Assembly: GCA_958450365.1 (NCBI GenBank)
Contig: CAUEEP010000923.1
Span: 389,501-453,500 of the forward strand
Source: Mesorhabditis belari
Lineage: Eukaryota > Nematoda > Chromadorea > Rhabditida > Rhabditidae
Length of the DNA: 64,000 bases
Direction: 5' to 3'
In this document: in pieces, positions 13,190 to 23,602 of the stretch
How positions within the stretch are numbered: the stretch's first letter is position 1
Layout of the letters: every line of letters starts with the position of its first letter
Made by a program: the position numbers and the translations under genes
Notes under the pieces: model-generated
Database searches by the model: none
What the model was told of the DNA's origin: nothing
The model's input: only the letters and a program-made list of their open reading frames with translations

Positions 13190-14827
13190 TTAAGAGGTGT
13201 CTTGCTTGAAACCGCCCTGCTTGAGTTCACCAGTGTTGGAGCCGGGAACCCACGACAACTAAAACAAAGACTACTATCACTCCTCAATTACAATTATTAT
13301 ACCTTCATCTGATCACCCATTGGTGCTCCAGCAAATGGGCCTCGTGACATCTCAACAATTGTTCCCTAAATAAATACTTGTACTCCCGACGGCTACAATG
13401 AGAATTTTAAAACGAACACTTAACCAAACTTACTTGGCGCGGCTTTGATTGTGCACCAGAACCCCATCCATCATCAGAACCGCCACCAGAAAGAGCACGC
13501 TAAAGTTAGCAAATTATAATTTTCGGCTTAACCTGAAATAATTTAGATAAAATGCTGAAATTCCTCGGGTAAACCTCGCCTAGCAAGTACCTCATACAAC
13601 TCGTCGACTTGCGGGCGTTGCCCAGCGGACACAAATGGAAGAGCATCAACGTTACGGCCAACACGCTCGGTGGCAAGTCCGGTTGAAGGCGGCTCACAGA
13701 TGATAGTTTTCCAACCCTCTTGAATTGGCTCCTCATCGTCAAATTCCTGAAAAGTATCCAAATATCCGCTACAAGTCAAATAATTTCTTTACTTTTGTTT
13801 CTCCAAATGCTAGCATTTCCTTAATAATACGTGGCTCTTTATCTGGAGACGAAACCTTGAGCATTTCCTAAATAAAATGATTCTTCGCTCTTCGTTGTGA
13901 ACCTACCGCTGCTGCTTGCTCGCGTAGCTTCATCTCCCGCATAATACGCAGCGGAGAAAAAGTCTTTTTAGGATTGGGAGTCGGCTCAGCCTCGAGAACA
14001 TGTGCTGCTTGTGGAGCCCAGAATCGTGGTCTTAACGAGATTGGTTCACCTTCCTCTTCCTGCTCAACCGGCTGTGGCTTCAATGGTTCTTCAACTTGAC
14101 TGTGATGCTCGGCAATTATTGGCTTGGGTTTGGTTGCATTGTCCTGAGTCTAAAGTCTTAAAATGAAACTGCAAGGCATGTTGTTAATGGTCATAAAAAG
14201 GCTTACTTCGCAAATTTCCAGCGTATCCTGCAGCTGACAGTTGATATTTGTGAGAGAAAAGTTGACATCAATCAAATTTGTTTTTGTGCAGTCAAAGGCA
14301 GTCTTGTTTTCAATAAAAAGAACACGTCTTTGCTTAAAAATAATATTAATTAGGTGGTGATCACAAATTTCTAACCTTAAGCATATTCTGAAGGTGCTGA
14401 AATTGGCTGATCATTTGCTGCACCCCTTGCTCGCTTTTTTCCAATTCTTCCTCCAACTCAACGACAGCATTCTCATTCTTAAAAAAATCGTTCAAAGTCT
14501 GATGCAATTCTCATCATCCCATTCTAAATTCTTATTTAAATTAACTCTCACCATATACTCGAGCAGTGATCGAGGCTTAATCGCGTTTCCCTCCCTGTGA
14601 CAGTCCCAATGTTTCGAAAGTAAGCATCGTGAGCAGAAAATGATCTAAAGTAAACCTATTTAGAGTTGAATAGGGGTTAAGTTACCTAAAAAAAACCATT
14701 GATAAATTGACTCTACCTGTGGACTGATGGGATAACCAAGCTTTCCCCCATCCTCCGTTGGAAGGTGATGCGAGCAAATGAACAAATTGGATGATTCCGT
14801 TGACTTTTTGCACTCGAAGCAACTCAT
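13190..14827 (-). CDS. B-box-like zinc finger / coiled-coil protein (downstream paralogue)
   Basis: The minus-strand start is at 14825-14827. The N terminus MSCFECKKSTESS then CSHHLP, and after one intron IIFCSRCLLSKHWDCH, gives regularly spaced Cys/His pairs like a B-box zinc finger. Next comes a predicted coiled coil (NENAVVELEEELEKSEQGVQ, and QHLQNMLK), then a long acidic/Pro region (EQEEEGEPISLRPRFWAPQA) and a Ser/Gly tail (RALSGGGSDDGWGSGAQSKP) ending SWVPGSNTGELKQGGFKQDTS. About eleven exons with short introns. The exon ending DELYE must splice at gtactt because the read-through frame soon stops. The same Cys/His layout begins the neighbouring upstream gene, so the two look like a tandem duplication. 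A TRIM-like scaffold role is possible but unproven; no RING was seen. Confidence 0.7.
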
Positions 14828-15055
14828 TTTCTAAAAAATGGCTATTCTTCCAACTTTCTTAACAACATTAACAGAAATTAGGTATATTGGCTTCTCACCA
14901 AAGCAAGAAAATAAACAGAAGTTAATATTATTTTTACATTTACAGAACAATATTTGTTTACAAAAAAAACCATGTCACTAAAAAAACAGATAAACCAGCA
15001 TACGCCAGATAAACAAAATTAGCATTTAAGAACAAAAATCGATATAATATTCCTT

Positions 15056-17443
15056 TCATGCTTCATATTCCTTTAAGATATTTATCCGGAACAAAAAATC
15101 CTTGCGCTTTTCGGATGCCACCATTAAATCCGTACGAAGTAGTAGAAGGACCACCGTTGGAGCCATTACCGCCGAAAGTTTGTGCTGCTTGATGGCCACT
15201 ATTAAAAGGTATCTGAATACAAAGGAAAATAGTTTCGAAATAGGATCAACTTTACAATGCTATAGTTTAAACGTACCTCAGGTTCACGCCTTACTGCATC
15301 TTGCATGGCCACAAGAATCTTGCGCGGTTGGAACGATCCGGGCGACTTTGGAACAGCGATTGGCGCAACCTCAACCCAAAAGTTAATTGCTTTGTGGCTT
15401 TTTAACCAAACCTCTTGCTTTTTCATCTTGAATCCGGAACTATTGGCAACGCTTTGTGGGTGTAACTTCGCGTCGTGGTCGTCTTTAAGCGTGGACTAAA
15501 AAACCCAGATAAACAACCCTTATAATACACAAACTTTAACAAGACCCTTGATCCCCGTGAGCATTATATGGCCCTGGCCCATTGCAACTTTAAACTTCTC
15601 GAGTGGTGCCGCTATCTTCTCAAAATCGTTCTCCGCGTGGATTGGCTTCTAAAACAATACGTAAAACTTCGTAAAACTTTTGAATTGACACCTTCACAAT
15701 CACCAGGGCTTCTTCTTTGAGCTCGTTGAAACCATCGACAATGTCCCTGAGCAGCTCTTCACACTGGTTGAAATTCTCCTTGAGCCTCTTCGCGGCGCTG
15801 GTGCTCTCCAAAACAAAATGTTTGAAAATCGATTCAAAAGCTTACCAGAAATTTGTCAATTGTTTGAGGCTTTTCGGCGCCGCATCCCCAATGATTTGTG
15901 ATGCAGCAGTGCGCGCACACAGACACCTACAAAAAGCAAATTACATTCCTATGCGGTAGCAAACAACACTTCACCTACCTACCGTAAATACTGTAATTGA
16001 AGCCCCCTCTGGAGGGGGAGGGAAGAAATAGAAGCTCCCCTAAATTTGCATTTTGCTCAAAACTTGTATAATTTTACTTTTTTTTGCATTACCAATTTAT
16101 CTCCTGTACTTCTTGCTCATTTCATTTTCAGATTTTCTTTTGTTTCTTTATTTTTTACACTTTTTTGTTGAGAAATTGTAGAACATTAAACTTTTCAATG
16201 CTTTACAGTAGACATGAGCCGCGAATCGACTCGACTTAAGGCACATGTCTAGTAAATATCCAAAGAGTACCACGCCAGATTTCGTGATATTCCTCCAAAC
16301 GTGGCTTCCTAACAGAAATTCATTTTTTCGTTCATTCAAAATTTAAAAATGCGACAATATCGATGTTGTGTTGGATAGAAAAGACAAACCAATGCTTCGA
16401 CAACGACATCACAAAGAAATTCTTGGAGTGAACTTTCAAAAGACTTTGATTCTTCAACAAAAATGAGCGGTCGCTTCTAATCTGGGACCAACATGTGGCT
16501 CACAAAAGCGACAGCACAAAGGAGCATCTTGAGAAGCTCAATTTGGATTGTGTATATGTGCCCGAAGGAACAACAAAATACGTGCAACCTGCTGATGTTT
16601 CTTGGAATGCACCGTCCAAAGCAAAGATTCGTCAACTGTCAATAGATGAGGATTAGATTGTGACATCGGCTCCAAATTTGACAAGATCATGAGAAGATGG
16701 AACCGGTGGTGGCAATCCAAAGCTTCCTTCAATGGACATCTACTTGAGTTGGATTGTGAATGCTTGGGACACAATCAGCGAGGAAACCATCCCAAAATCT
16801 TTCAAAACATTTGGAATCGGAATCGCTTCAAATGGAGGTGAGGATCACTTGATTCACTGTTTCAAACCGGATGGCTCGATCCCTACAGGAATGCACGTGC
16901 TGAAAGATACTCGCATGGAAAAGGAAATCGACGATCTTCTAGAACCCTTTGAATCGACAGGGTTCCAGGACTTTCGCAAAGAAAATGATCCAGAAGAAGT
17001 CGATAATTTCGTCGACTCCGATGTTTCGATTGACTTTTATATCTAGCTTGATCAATTTCAATTTGTTTTTGCTAAATTTTGTTGGTTATTTGCACTTGTT
17101 TTTGATGATAATACTGTTTTTTTAATAAAATTAGAAGAAAATTAGTTTATCGAACGAATCTATCTGCCAGTATATCCAATTTTGGTAACTTGAAATTTTC
17201 CAAAAGGCCAGGTGAAAATTAAAACCCCCTCTGGAGAGGGAGGGCAAAAATAGACGCCCCAGGGCTTCAATTACAGCATTTACGGTAATAATAATGTTAA
17301 AACTAGGCTTTTAAAACGCAAAACCATACCTCGTGAAGTTGCTCGGCATGCGGAAACGATGAGTCGGGAAAGTGGGCGGTGCAAACGTAGAAGTTCTTCT
17401 CATCACCAGTTGTCTTGCATTCGTTACAGAGGAGTTGAGACAT
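15056..17443 (-). CDS. B-box-like zinc finger / coiled-coil protein (upstream paralogue)
   Basis: Starts at 17441-17443 with MSQLLCNECKTTGDEKNFYV, then CTAHF, and across the first intron VSVCAHCCITNHWGCG: the same CxxC...CxxH plus CxxC...W.C pattern as the next gene downstream. A helical region follows (AAKRLKENFNQCEELLRDIV, FNELKEEALVIVK), then IHAENDFEKIAAPLEKFKVA and a Gly/Asn/Ser-rich tail (TFGGNGSNGGPSTTSYGFNG) ending PDKYLKEYEA, tga. The first intron (about 15930-17329) is large only because a pogo-type transposon sits in it. The exon ending GIKGL is chosen because only that donor keeps the next exon (STLKDDHDAKLHPQ) in frame. Function unknown; likely a protein-interaction scaffold by analogy with B-box/coiled-coil proteins. 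Confidence 0.7.
15980..17287. mobile_element. pogo/Tigger-type DNA transposon, 1.3 kb, decayed
   Basis: Terminal inverted repeats: left taccgtaaatactgtaattg continuing aagccccctctggaggggg; right reverse-reads taccgtaaatgctgtaattg aagcc, with ccccctctggagaggg nearby. Both sides sit at TA, the usual Tc1/mariner-superfamily target. The interior encodes a DDE transposase remnant in the + orientation (16440-17046). It lies inside the first intron of the B-box-like gene on the opposite strand. Confidence 0.85.
16440..17046 (+). pseudogene. pogo/Tigger DDE transposase remnant
   Basis: Segments recognisable as the C-terminal half of a DDE_1 (pogo/Tigger) transposase: DQHVAHKSDSTKEHLEKLNL, then CVYVPEGTTKYVQPADVSWN, the family's 'VP.GTT...QP.D...N.P.K' block, followed by a stop after LSIDED. 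A second frame resumes with NPKLPSMDIYLSWIVNAWDT, then IPKSFKTFGIGIASNGGEDH and a tag stop at 17044-17046. The N-terminal CENP-B-like helix-turn-helix and the first catalytic Asp were not found. At least one stop and one frameshift make it non-functional. Confidence 0.85.
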
Positions 17444-18451
17444 TATCTGAAAAGCAAACGTTGATAACAATCGTCGAGAGCTAAAGAAAACGATAAACAG
17501 CAACAAAAAAACGGGCGTAGAATCAGTTGGTTTGGGTATTAAAGCTTTCAGATGTTCTAAAAAGACACGAGCTTTCGGGATTGGAACAGGATAGGAAGGA
17601 AATAGCTAAAAGTTTAATGAAACTTAAATGAAGCTTGTAAAAACCAACAATCTACCTACCGTAATACCTGTAATAATAGCGCCACGGGGGGGGGGCGCTA
17701 CCATTTCAGGTATCATGGTAGGTACCCAGGCTAGGTAGGTTTAATCGGGGAGTGCCTTTGAAAAGAAATTTCGTATTATAATCTAACGTGCGACTCAACA
17801 GAATGTCAAAAGGCTGACAAAAAAAATGAAATTTCTAAGGTTTACAAAGAATAAAAATGGCAGGCCTCGGACAACGGATGAGGAAAAAATAAGGCCGCTT
17901 TTATATCATTAATTGGTGATGTTTGCAAGCGACTTGGCTGAATATCTTTAAACAAGGAAATGATAAGTATATAAAAATAAATCTGTATTTTTCATTGGGT
18001 TTCTTTGAATCTTTTGTTTATTTTTCGATGCAGGGATTGCAAGTTGACACCAAGATGATTGCAATGCAAGCATCTTGGTGACTATTTTTATAGTTTTGTG
18101 CTTGTCATAGGCCTATTGTTGTAATTAAAGCAAAAATCTTGACCACGCTACATTTTATCTAGATGCATCATGTATAAATAGTTTTTTCTAAAACGTGTGA
18201 AATTTTTTAAAACTACAGTAGTCTTTCCTCCAGCTTTATCCAATTTATCTGCTTTTGTTATCTTTCGATATTTTTCATCAACCCTCACAGAATCAGGCCA
18301 AAAGTAGACAGGTTGGATAGACTAGAGACAAGGGTACGTTAGCTTTTGGCACGTTTTCGAAAACGTTTAATCAAGATAACGTAATCGTGTCTGTTTTGTT
18401 GTTTATCAACGAGCAAGATATTTACATTTATTGAAAGTAAACGATCTTTTC
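17444..18451. other. Intergenic with two small hairpins
   Basis: No gene seen. A roughly 68-base hairpin at 17655-17722 pairs cctaccgtaatacctg with caggtatcatggtagg around a poly-G centre. A shorter one at 18048-18080 pairs caccaagatg with catcttggtg. This is probably the 5' flank of the B-box-like gene and the 3' flank of the phospholipase B-like gene. Confidence 0.45.
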
Positions 18452-21400
18452 TCAGATTTTCGCCTCCCATTCGACCTCGACGAAATCGAAATCGAAAAGA
18501 TCGGGATGACCGCGATGGGAGACTCGCTGAAAAAAGGAAATTTTTTGTTAATTCAATTTCAAAACAGTACAATTTGTGAATGACTCTCGAATTGAGTCCA
18601 TTGGAATGGAGGGATTCCATTGGGGAGATCCCAAGCCGGTGCGCCCCATGCCCGGAATGAGAAATCGGTCATTCGCTCGTGGTTGACTCCCTGAAAGTAT
18701 TGAAAATTGAATTTTCTTATTTTTTTTACCTTGAAATCTAGAGCTCCGTGATTCCGGTGTCCGATTGCCGGGAACTCATACTTTCCGTTTGGGTCGTTGA
18801 GATCTGGAAAAAACCAACTTATTCGGATACTTATCTTCGAGAAAACTAGTTTTGATTGTAGTACTTTCACTACGAGCTACCGGTATACCCCCTAATCTAT
18901 ACTACTACCGTAATCCCCTGAATACTACCGTAATCCCCTGAATACTACCGCAATCCCCTGTCCTGCTACCGTATTACCTTGCCATACTACCGTAATAGCC
19001 CGTCATATGTAATTGTCTATAGTTATCTATAAAACTACCGTACCCCCTCTCGCTGCAATGGCTGCCTCTCCGCTGTACGGTGGATCACATTCGCACCGGG
19101 AGAGCTCATCGTTTTTGAAGTCGATTTTTCTGAGATATCAACTTGATATATTCAAATGTCTTTTCTGACCTCATCAATTTGGTAAACGACTCGAAATCGA
19201 CGACATTTGCGTGATCACGAGCGAAGATTTTCGCTCTAGGAGATTTCCCCGATCGATAGTAATCTCCGCCGATTCCGCTGCCATTTGGTTTATCGTAAGT
19301 TTTGGCCTGAATGAGTCCAACTAACAATTACATATCTAGTTGACTTCGAGAAGATAATTTCAACTAGAAACTGGTTTTTTCAGGTACTCTGGTGCCCTAC
19401 AGTATCCGTAACTTCTACTGTATCCTTATAATTTCTACAGTACTCTAAACTATTGCATTCGAAAGAAAAATTCATCAAAAAAACCCTCACAAATCTCTCC
19501 AATGCCGAGTACTCGATAATCTCGGGATAATGGGGTAGATTGTATGATGGATGATAGGTTCGCTCTTGCAACTCTCGCGTTTTATCCCGATACACAAAGT
19601 AGCCACTAAAGGCAAGCGTTTTGCGGTGATTTCTTGTCCTGAACAGAAAAGGCGCCAAAAATACTTGTAAGCTAGTTGAGATTTTTGAAAAAAAAACTAA
19701 CGGCATCGTTTCGAGGACGTAGAAAGTGTGATCTTTAAGCGGTTGACCGGGCGTGAAGAGTTTATAGTCGATGATCATCCATTGATTATTGTAGGTACCT
19801 AAAACTTTCAGAAATCTTTTAGATAACATTGATGAGCAATATCCTACGCATGAGTCAATCTTAAAGATGCACGACATAGTGGGGTTTTAAAAAGCACTTT
19901 GGATTAGGAATGTTTCAACCGGGCTAGCAAACCCAGGTCAGAGTCCGGCCCAAAGCCAAGTCCAGGAACCAAGCTTGCAGTAAAGTCAAAGACCGAGTTT
20001 TTGCCAGACTAAAAGCCAAAGCAGCTATGACAGGCAAAGCCAAGAGCCAGTCCAAGATCCGGCTGGTCTGGACCTGGCTGTTGGCCTTGCCTAGCGTGAC
20101 CTGACTTCCAAGCTCTAGGTTGGAACATTTTGTTCAACTCACCCATATGATACTTAAGGAAAGTCTCTACCCATCCGAGCGCCGTGTCTGCCAACAAACT
20201 AGCCGTCATCGAGCGAATCCAACTTGGTAACTGATAAAGGAATCTTTCTCTAGACATGCATTCTTTTACCTGTTCTTGTGACTGCGTGTGGATCATTTTT
20301 GATGGATCATAGACTCCGATTGTCGTTTCCATGATAGCCTAGAATTAGTGTAGTTTTCAACAATTACTATAGCCGTCCTTTAACTAAAACACATACAAAA
20401 TGGAATATGACCAAGCTACAATAATTCGTTAAAGTAATCTGTTTAGAGTAAAGAGTAATCTTCCCTTATCTAGAGTAAAACTACATTAATCCTTACTATA
20501 GAATCTTTTTTGCAAACTCACGAGTTTCGCCGATGTGATATGAAAGTCATCCTGCGAGCTGAGTAGTCCTGGATAACTTGTAAACGAGATCGTATGACCC
20601 GGATAAGCTTTCTTATCTAAAAACAGGGTTTACTGTAATCATTAACAACTACCGTATCCAAATTTGTACAGCTTGATCACCCGTAACATTTGATGATAGG
20701 CAAACATGGTGACATGGGAGAAGAAGAGGTCGCGATTGTTTGGAGCAAGCTGGATTTTTATATACATACTAAGCTATTCAGCTATTCGACAAGGCTAGAG
20801 TCGTCAAAATTTTTCATTTCCAAACTCCCACTTTCACTAAAGCCGAGCACTTTTCGGGGATCTCGGTACCAGCTCGCGTTTTGTTGAATTTCACCTCGAG
20901 ATCGTAGAATTCGCCCATCCAATTGAGGAAACTAAAGTTTAGAGTTGAGAGTTTCACTGAATATCTTCGTTTTTTCAATAAAATATATTCGCCAAAAACG
21001 TCGTTAACTTCGTTAGTTATTCAACTTGAAGCTATTGATGCTATGCTCTATTGGATCACTACAATAAGCCGTAATGAGTTTTGTACGCCAAAAATTGAAT
21101 AGCTTTTAGATTCGAAAATTTGGCTCTTCAAAAAGCTCTTCAACCTTGAGCCAGCTGATACGCTTTCTAAAAGACACCTATTTTCGAAAACGCACTTTTG
21201 TATAAAACTCACACAATTGGATGATATTCAAAGGTGGCTCTCGCCTGAGCGGGTCGCTTCTCATAAGCATCAATGAGTCCTTGCAATTGGTAATAGGTTC
21301 GATGTATCTAAAGTAGAATGAAAAAATAACAGGTTCAACTTTTGTTCAAGTATAGCTTTCGATTTCATTGGAAAACTTTTCTCAGACGAGAACCTAACCG

Positions 21401-22301
21401 CTGAATAGTAGGGGTCCTTGGTGGGAGCTCGATTGAGGAATTTCTTCGTCCAGATGTGGTTCTCTTTGATGAAATTCTAGAAATCATTCGATTATTTGTC
21501 GGCTTTCCCGCTTTTACCTTCAATTTATCGCAATACGCCTCTTTGCCGGTGCAATAGTTTGCGACCACGTTGTGGAGCTGGTGTTGAATGAGTTTTCGGG
21601 TGAGAGCTCCTGGAAATCGAGTTAAAGTTATAAATCAAGCTTTAGCACACCATCAAAACCTTAGCAAACACTTTATTTAAGTGAAAGCCACATACCCTCC
21701 AAATAGCCGGCTGCGTAAGCTTGTTCCAATGGTGAATGGCCATCATTTGTCTCGATCTCCAAGAAGCTCCAACTAAAAGCGATAGATAGATGCCGTGAGC
21801 TCTAGCAAAAGTAAAATCTCTAGCGCACTCAAATCCTTAAACTCACCCCGTCAAATTGACGCTATTCTTGAAGCGCACGAGCGCCACTTGATCCCTGCAG
21901 AATCCATTTTTGACGATTTCGAATCGATCATTCGTTGAGCACATTTCATACACACTGTAGTCATGTTGGCGGCCTGGCTGAAATAAAAATGTACAGAATA
22001 ACGAACGATTTTGTGAAAATTTTTGAAAAAGAATGAAAAATAAATTTTTTTTCTCAAGGTCTTTATTTTATACCGCGAAAAGGGCGCGTTTTAGAATGCG
22101 CCAATACTCGTCTACGGTAGAATATGCAGAAAAAAGATTTTTTGCAAATTCATCACCAGTCACTGCAAATTTCGATTCCTCAACTCACTTTCCGGTAGAT
22201 CCATGGTCGTCCATCTTCAGTTTTCCCCAAAACGCTCACATCGACGTGCTTTGTGAGGCCGTTTTCCGTTGTCGAGTAGAGAACGATAATTGAACCGATT
22301 A
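18452..22301 (-). CDS. Phospholipase B-like (LAMA-like) hydrolase
   Basis: A secreted/lysosomal amidase-fold hydrolase of the phospholipase B-like family, made as a precursor that self-cleaves before a cysteine. Order of family blocks on the minus strand: YSTTENGLTKHVDVSVLG; GRQHDYSVYEMCSTNDRFEI; GWSFLEIETNDGHSPLEQAY; LHNVVANYCTGKEAYC; NHIWTKKFLNRAPTKDPYY; PEKCSALVKV, whose Cys is the expected nucleophile; NRDLFFSHVTMFAYHQMLRV; YPGHTISFTSYPGLLSSQDD; METTIGVYDPSKM; GTYNNQWMIIDYKLFTPGQP; DYYRSGKSPRAKIFARDH; NHGALDFK; and PFQWTQFESHSQI spliced to RVSHRGHPDLFDFDFVEVEW. Stop at 18452-18454. The first coding exon and signal peptide are not resolved; the most 5' exon I can support starts at 22301 and is preceded by a hydrophobic reading without an ATG. 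All key blocks are intact. Confidence 0.93.
18889..18985. repeat. 20-bp tandem repeat, AATACTACCGTAATCCCCTG
   Basis: Three to four clean 20-base units followed by decayed ones to about 19040. Located in an intron of the phospholipase B-like gene. It contains ACTACCGTAAT, echoing the ends of the ACCGTAAAT transposon family. Confidence 0.7.
19915..20115. repeat. Degenerate CCAGGTC/AAGCC-rich repeat
   Basis: Many short variants of caggtcagagtccgg, aagccaagtcc and gacctggct. The same vocabulary recurs at 24585-24650, 25757-26040 and 27885-27995, always in introns or intergenic DNA. Confidence 0.5.
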
Positions 22302-23602
22302 CTGGAATCGTGAATAAAGTTTTTCGTAATCAAAATCGATGAACAATTCGCTTAGCCATCCTAATGGGAACCGAAAAGGAACCGAAATGAAATGAGAATC
22401 AAATGGGAACCGAATGGTGTGTTCAACATCTAAACGCACCCTTTCTAGCACACTTCATTTTTCACAAAAATATGCTTTGAGTAACGCGAGAAGGGGTGTT
22501 TTTACAATTTGAGCACCGATTCAAAGCTGAGTGCGCCAGCAAGGATGCGTTTGCCACGGTCGAGCACAAAGAACATCGAGGTTTATTCTGTTTGAATTCA
22601 ATGTTAGATTTCAGAAGAAGGGCAATCTATTGAAAAAGGGTAAAGTGAAGGGGTTCCAGCTTTGAAAACGAATCAAATATGAGAACTGACCAATGGCTGA
22701 CCAAAGTAAATTCCCGTGATGGCTCGATCGATCTCCCATCCTCGACCAAAAAACGTAAAACTCTTTTTCGAAAGGAAAAATCGAATTTTTGTCCAATCAC
22801 TAAACTCCATAGTGCAAAAAGCAGAAATAACAAAAAAAACAACAACAACAAGAGTTTAGATTAAAATTTTCTTTTTGAAAGTTGGAAATGCGTGTATTTG
22901 TTCAGCTTTTGTAGGAAATCGTTTATTTTCAAGTTAGTTTTAAAAATACATAAAATTTCGAGTCTGGTTGATTTGAGGGAAATAAATCTCAAGTGAACAA
23001 GGGCTCAAGGAAGAGCTCAAGAAAAAAATTAGAAAAAGGGAAAGAAGGGAAAACCTACGCCATGATAAGAATTTTAAAAAAAACGGGGAACGACCATGTA
23101 AAAGATAAGAGGAAAATATTGGAAAAAAAAAAAGTGGAATCAAACGATGAAAAGCGATCAGGTCAAGGTGGTTTTTTTTACTTAAAAGGTAACCAGTTAT
23201 CGAATCGGTTATACTCATTCTAAGACCTAGAATTTTGTTTGAGCAAAAATGAAAACAAATTCAAGCATAGCCGATTCTATATGGATGGCCTACTTCTCTA
23301 CTTCTACTACTTCTGATGCTTACCGTAAATACTCTAATAGAACGCCATCTTCTCGTACAGTCGCATAGTCTACCTTTTTAGAAAATAATTTTTTCTCAGC
23401 CCCTAGATTTTCCCTAGCTACCTACACTTTTGGTACCAAAAAATACTAAATATCAAGCGCTATCATTTGACACTCAAGCACACACTCTAGCATAAACGGG
23501 ACGATGAACCCGGTGAACGGGACTTTTAAAGTTAGACTACGCGACTGTACGCCCGTCATTATGGCGTTCTATTAGAGTATATACGATATCAATAGTTTCA
23601 AA
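22302..23602. other. Intergenic, AT-rich, with two elements
   Basis: No convincing gene. About 22430-22575 holds sequence like the GTACTTTGTGCTC MITE family (cgcaccctttctagc ... gcgagaaggggtg ... gagcacaaagaac). 22990-23220 is a poly-purine run with open frames on both strands, judged not coding. A palindromic element sits at 23321-23585. Confidence 0.45.
23321..23585. mobile_element. Palindromic MITE, ACCGTAAATACTCTAATAG ends
   Basis: Left end taccgtaaatactctaatag aacgccat; right end atggcgttctattagagtatatacga. Inner arms (gcatagtctacctttt / aaagttagactacgcgac) also pair. About 265 bases with no coding capacity. The ends match the pogo-type element at 15980-17287 over the first 11 to 14 bases. 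Confidence 0.8.

Noticed and set aside
22940..23223. Opposing frames of 76 and 92 codons
   Set aside because: A purine-rich strand gives poly-Lys/Arg one way and poly-Phe/Ser the other; no splice or family support.
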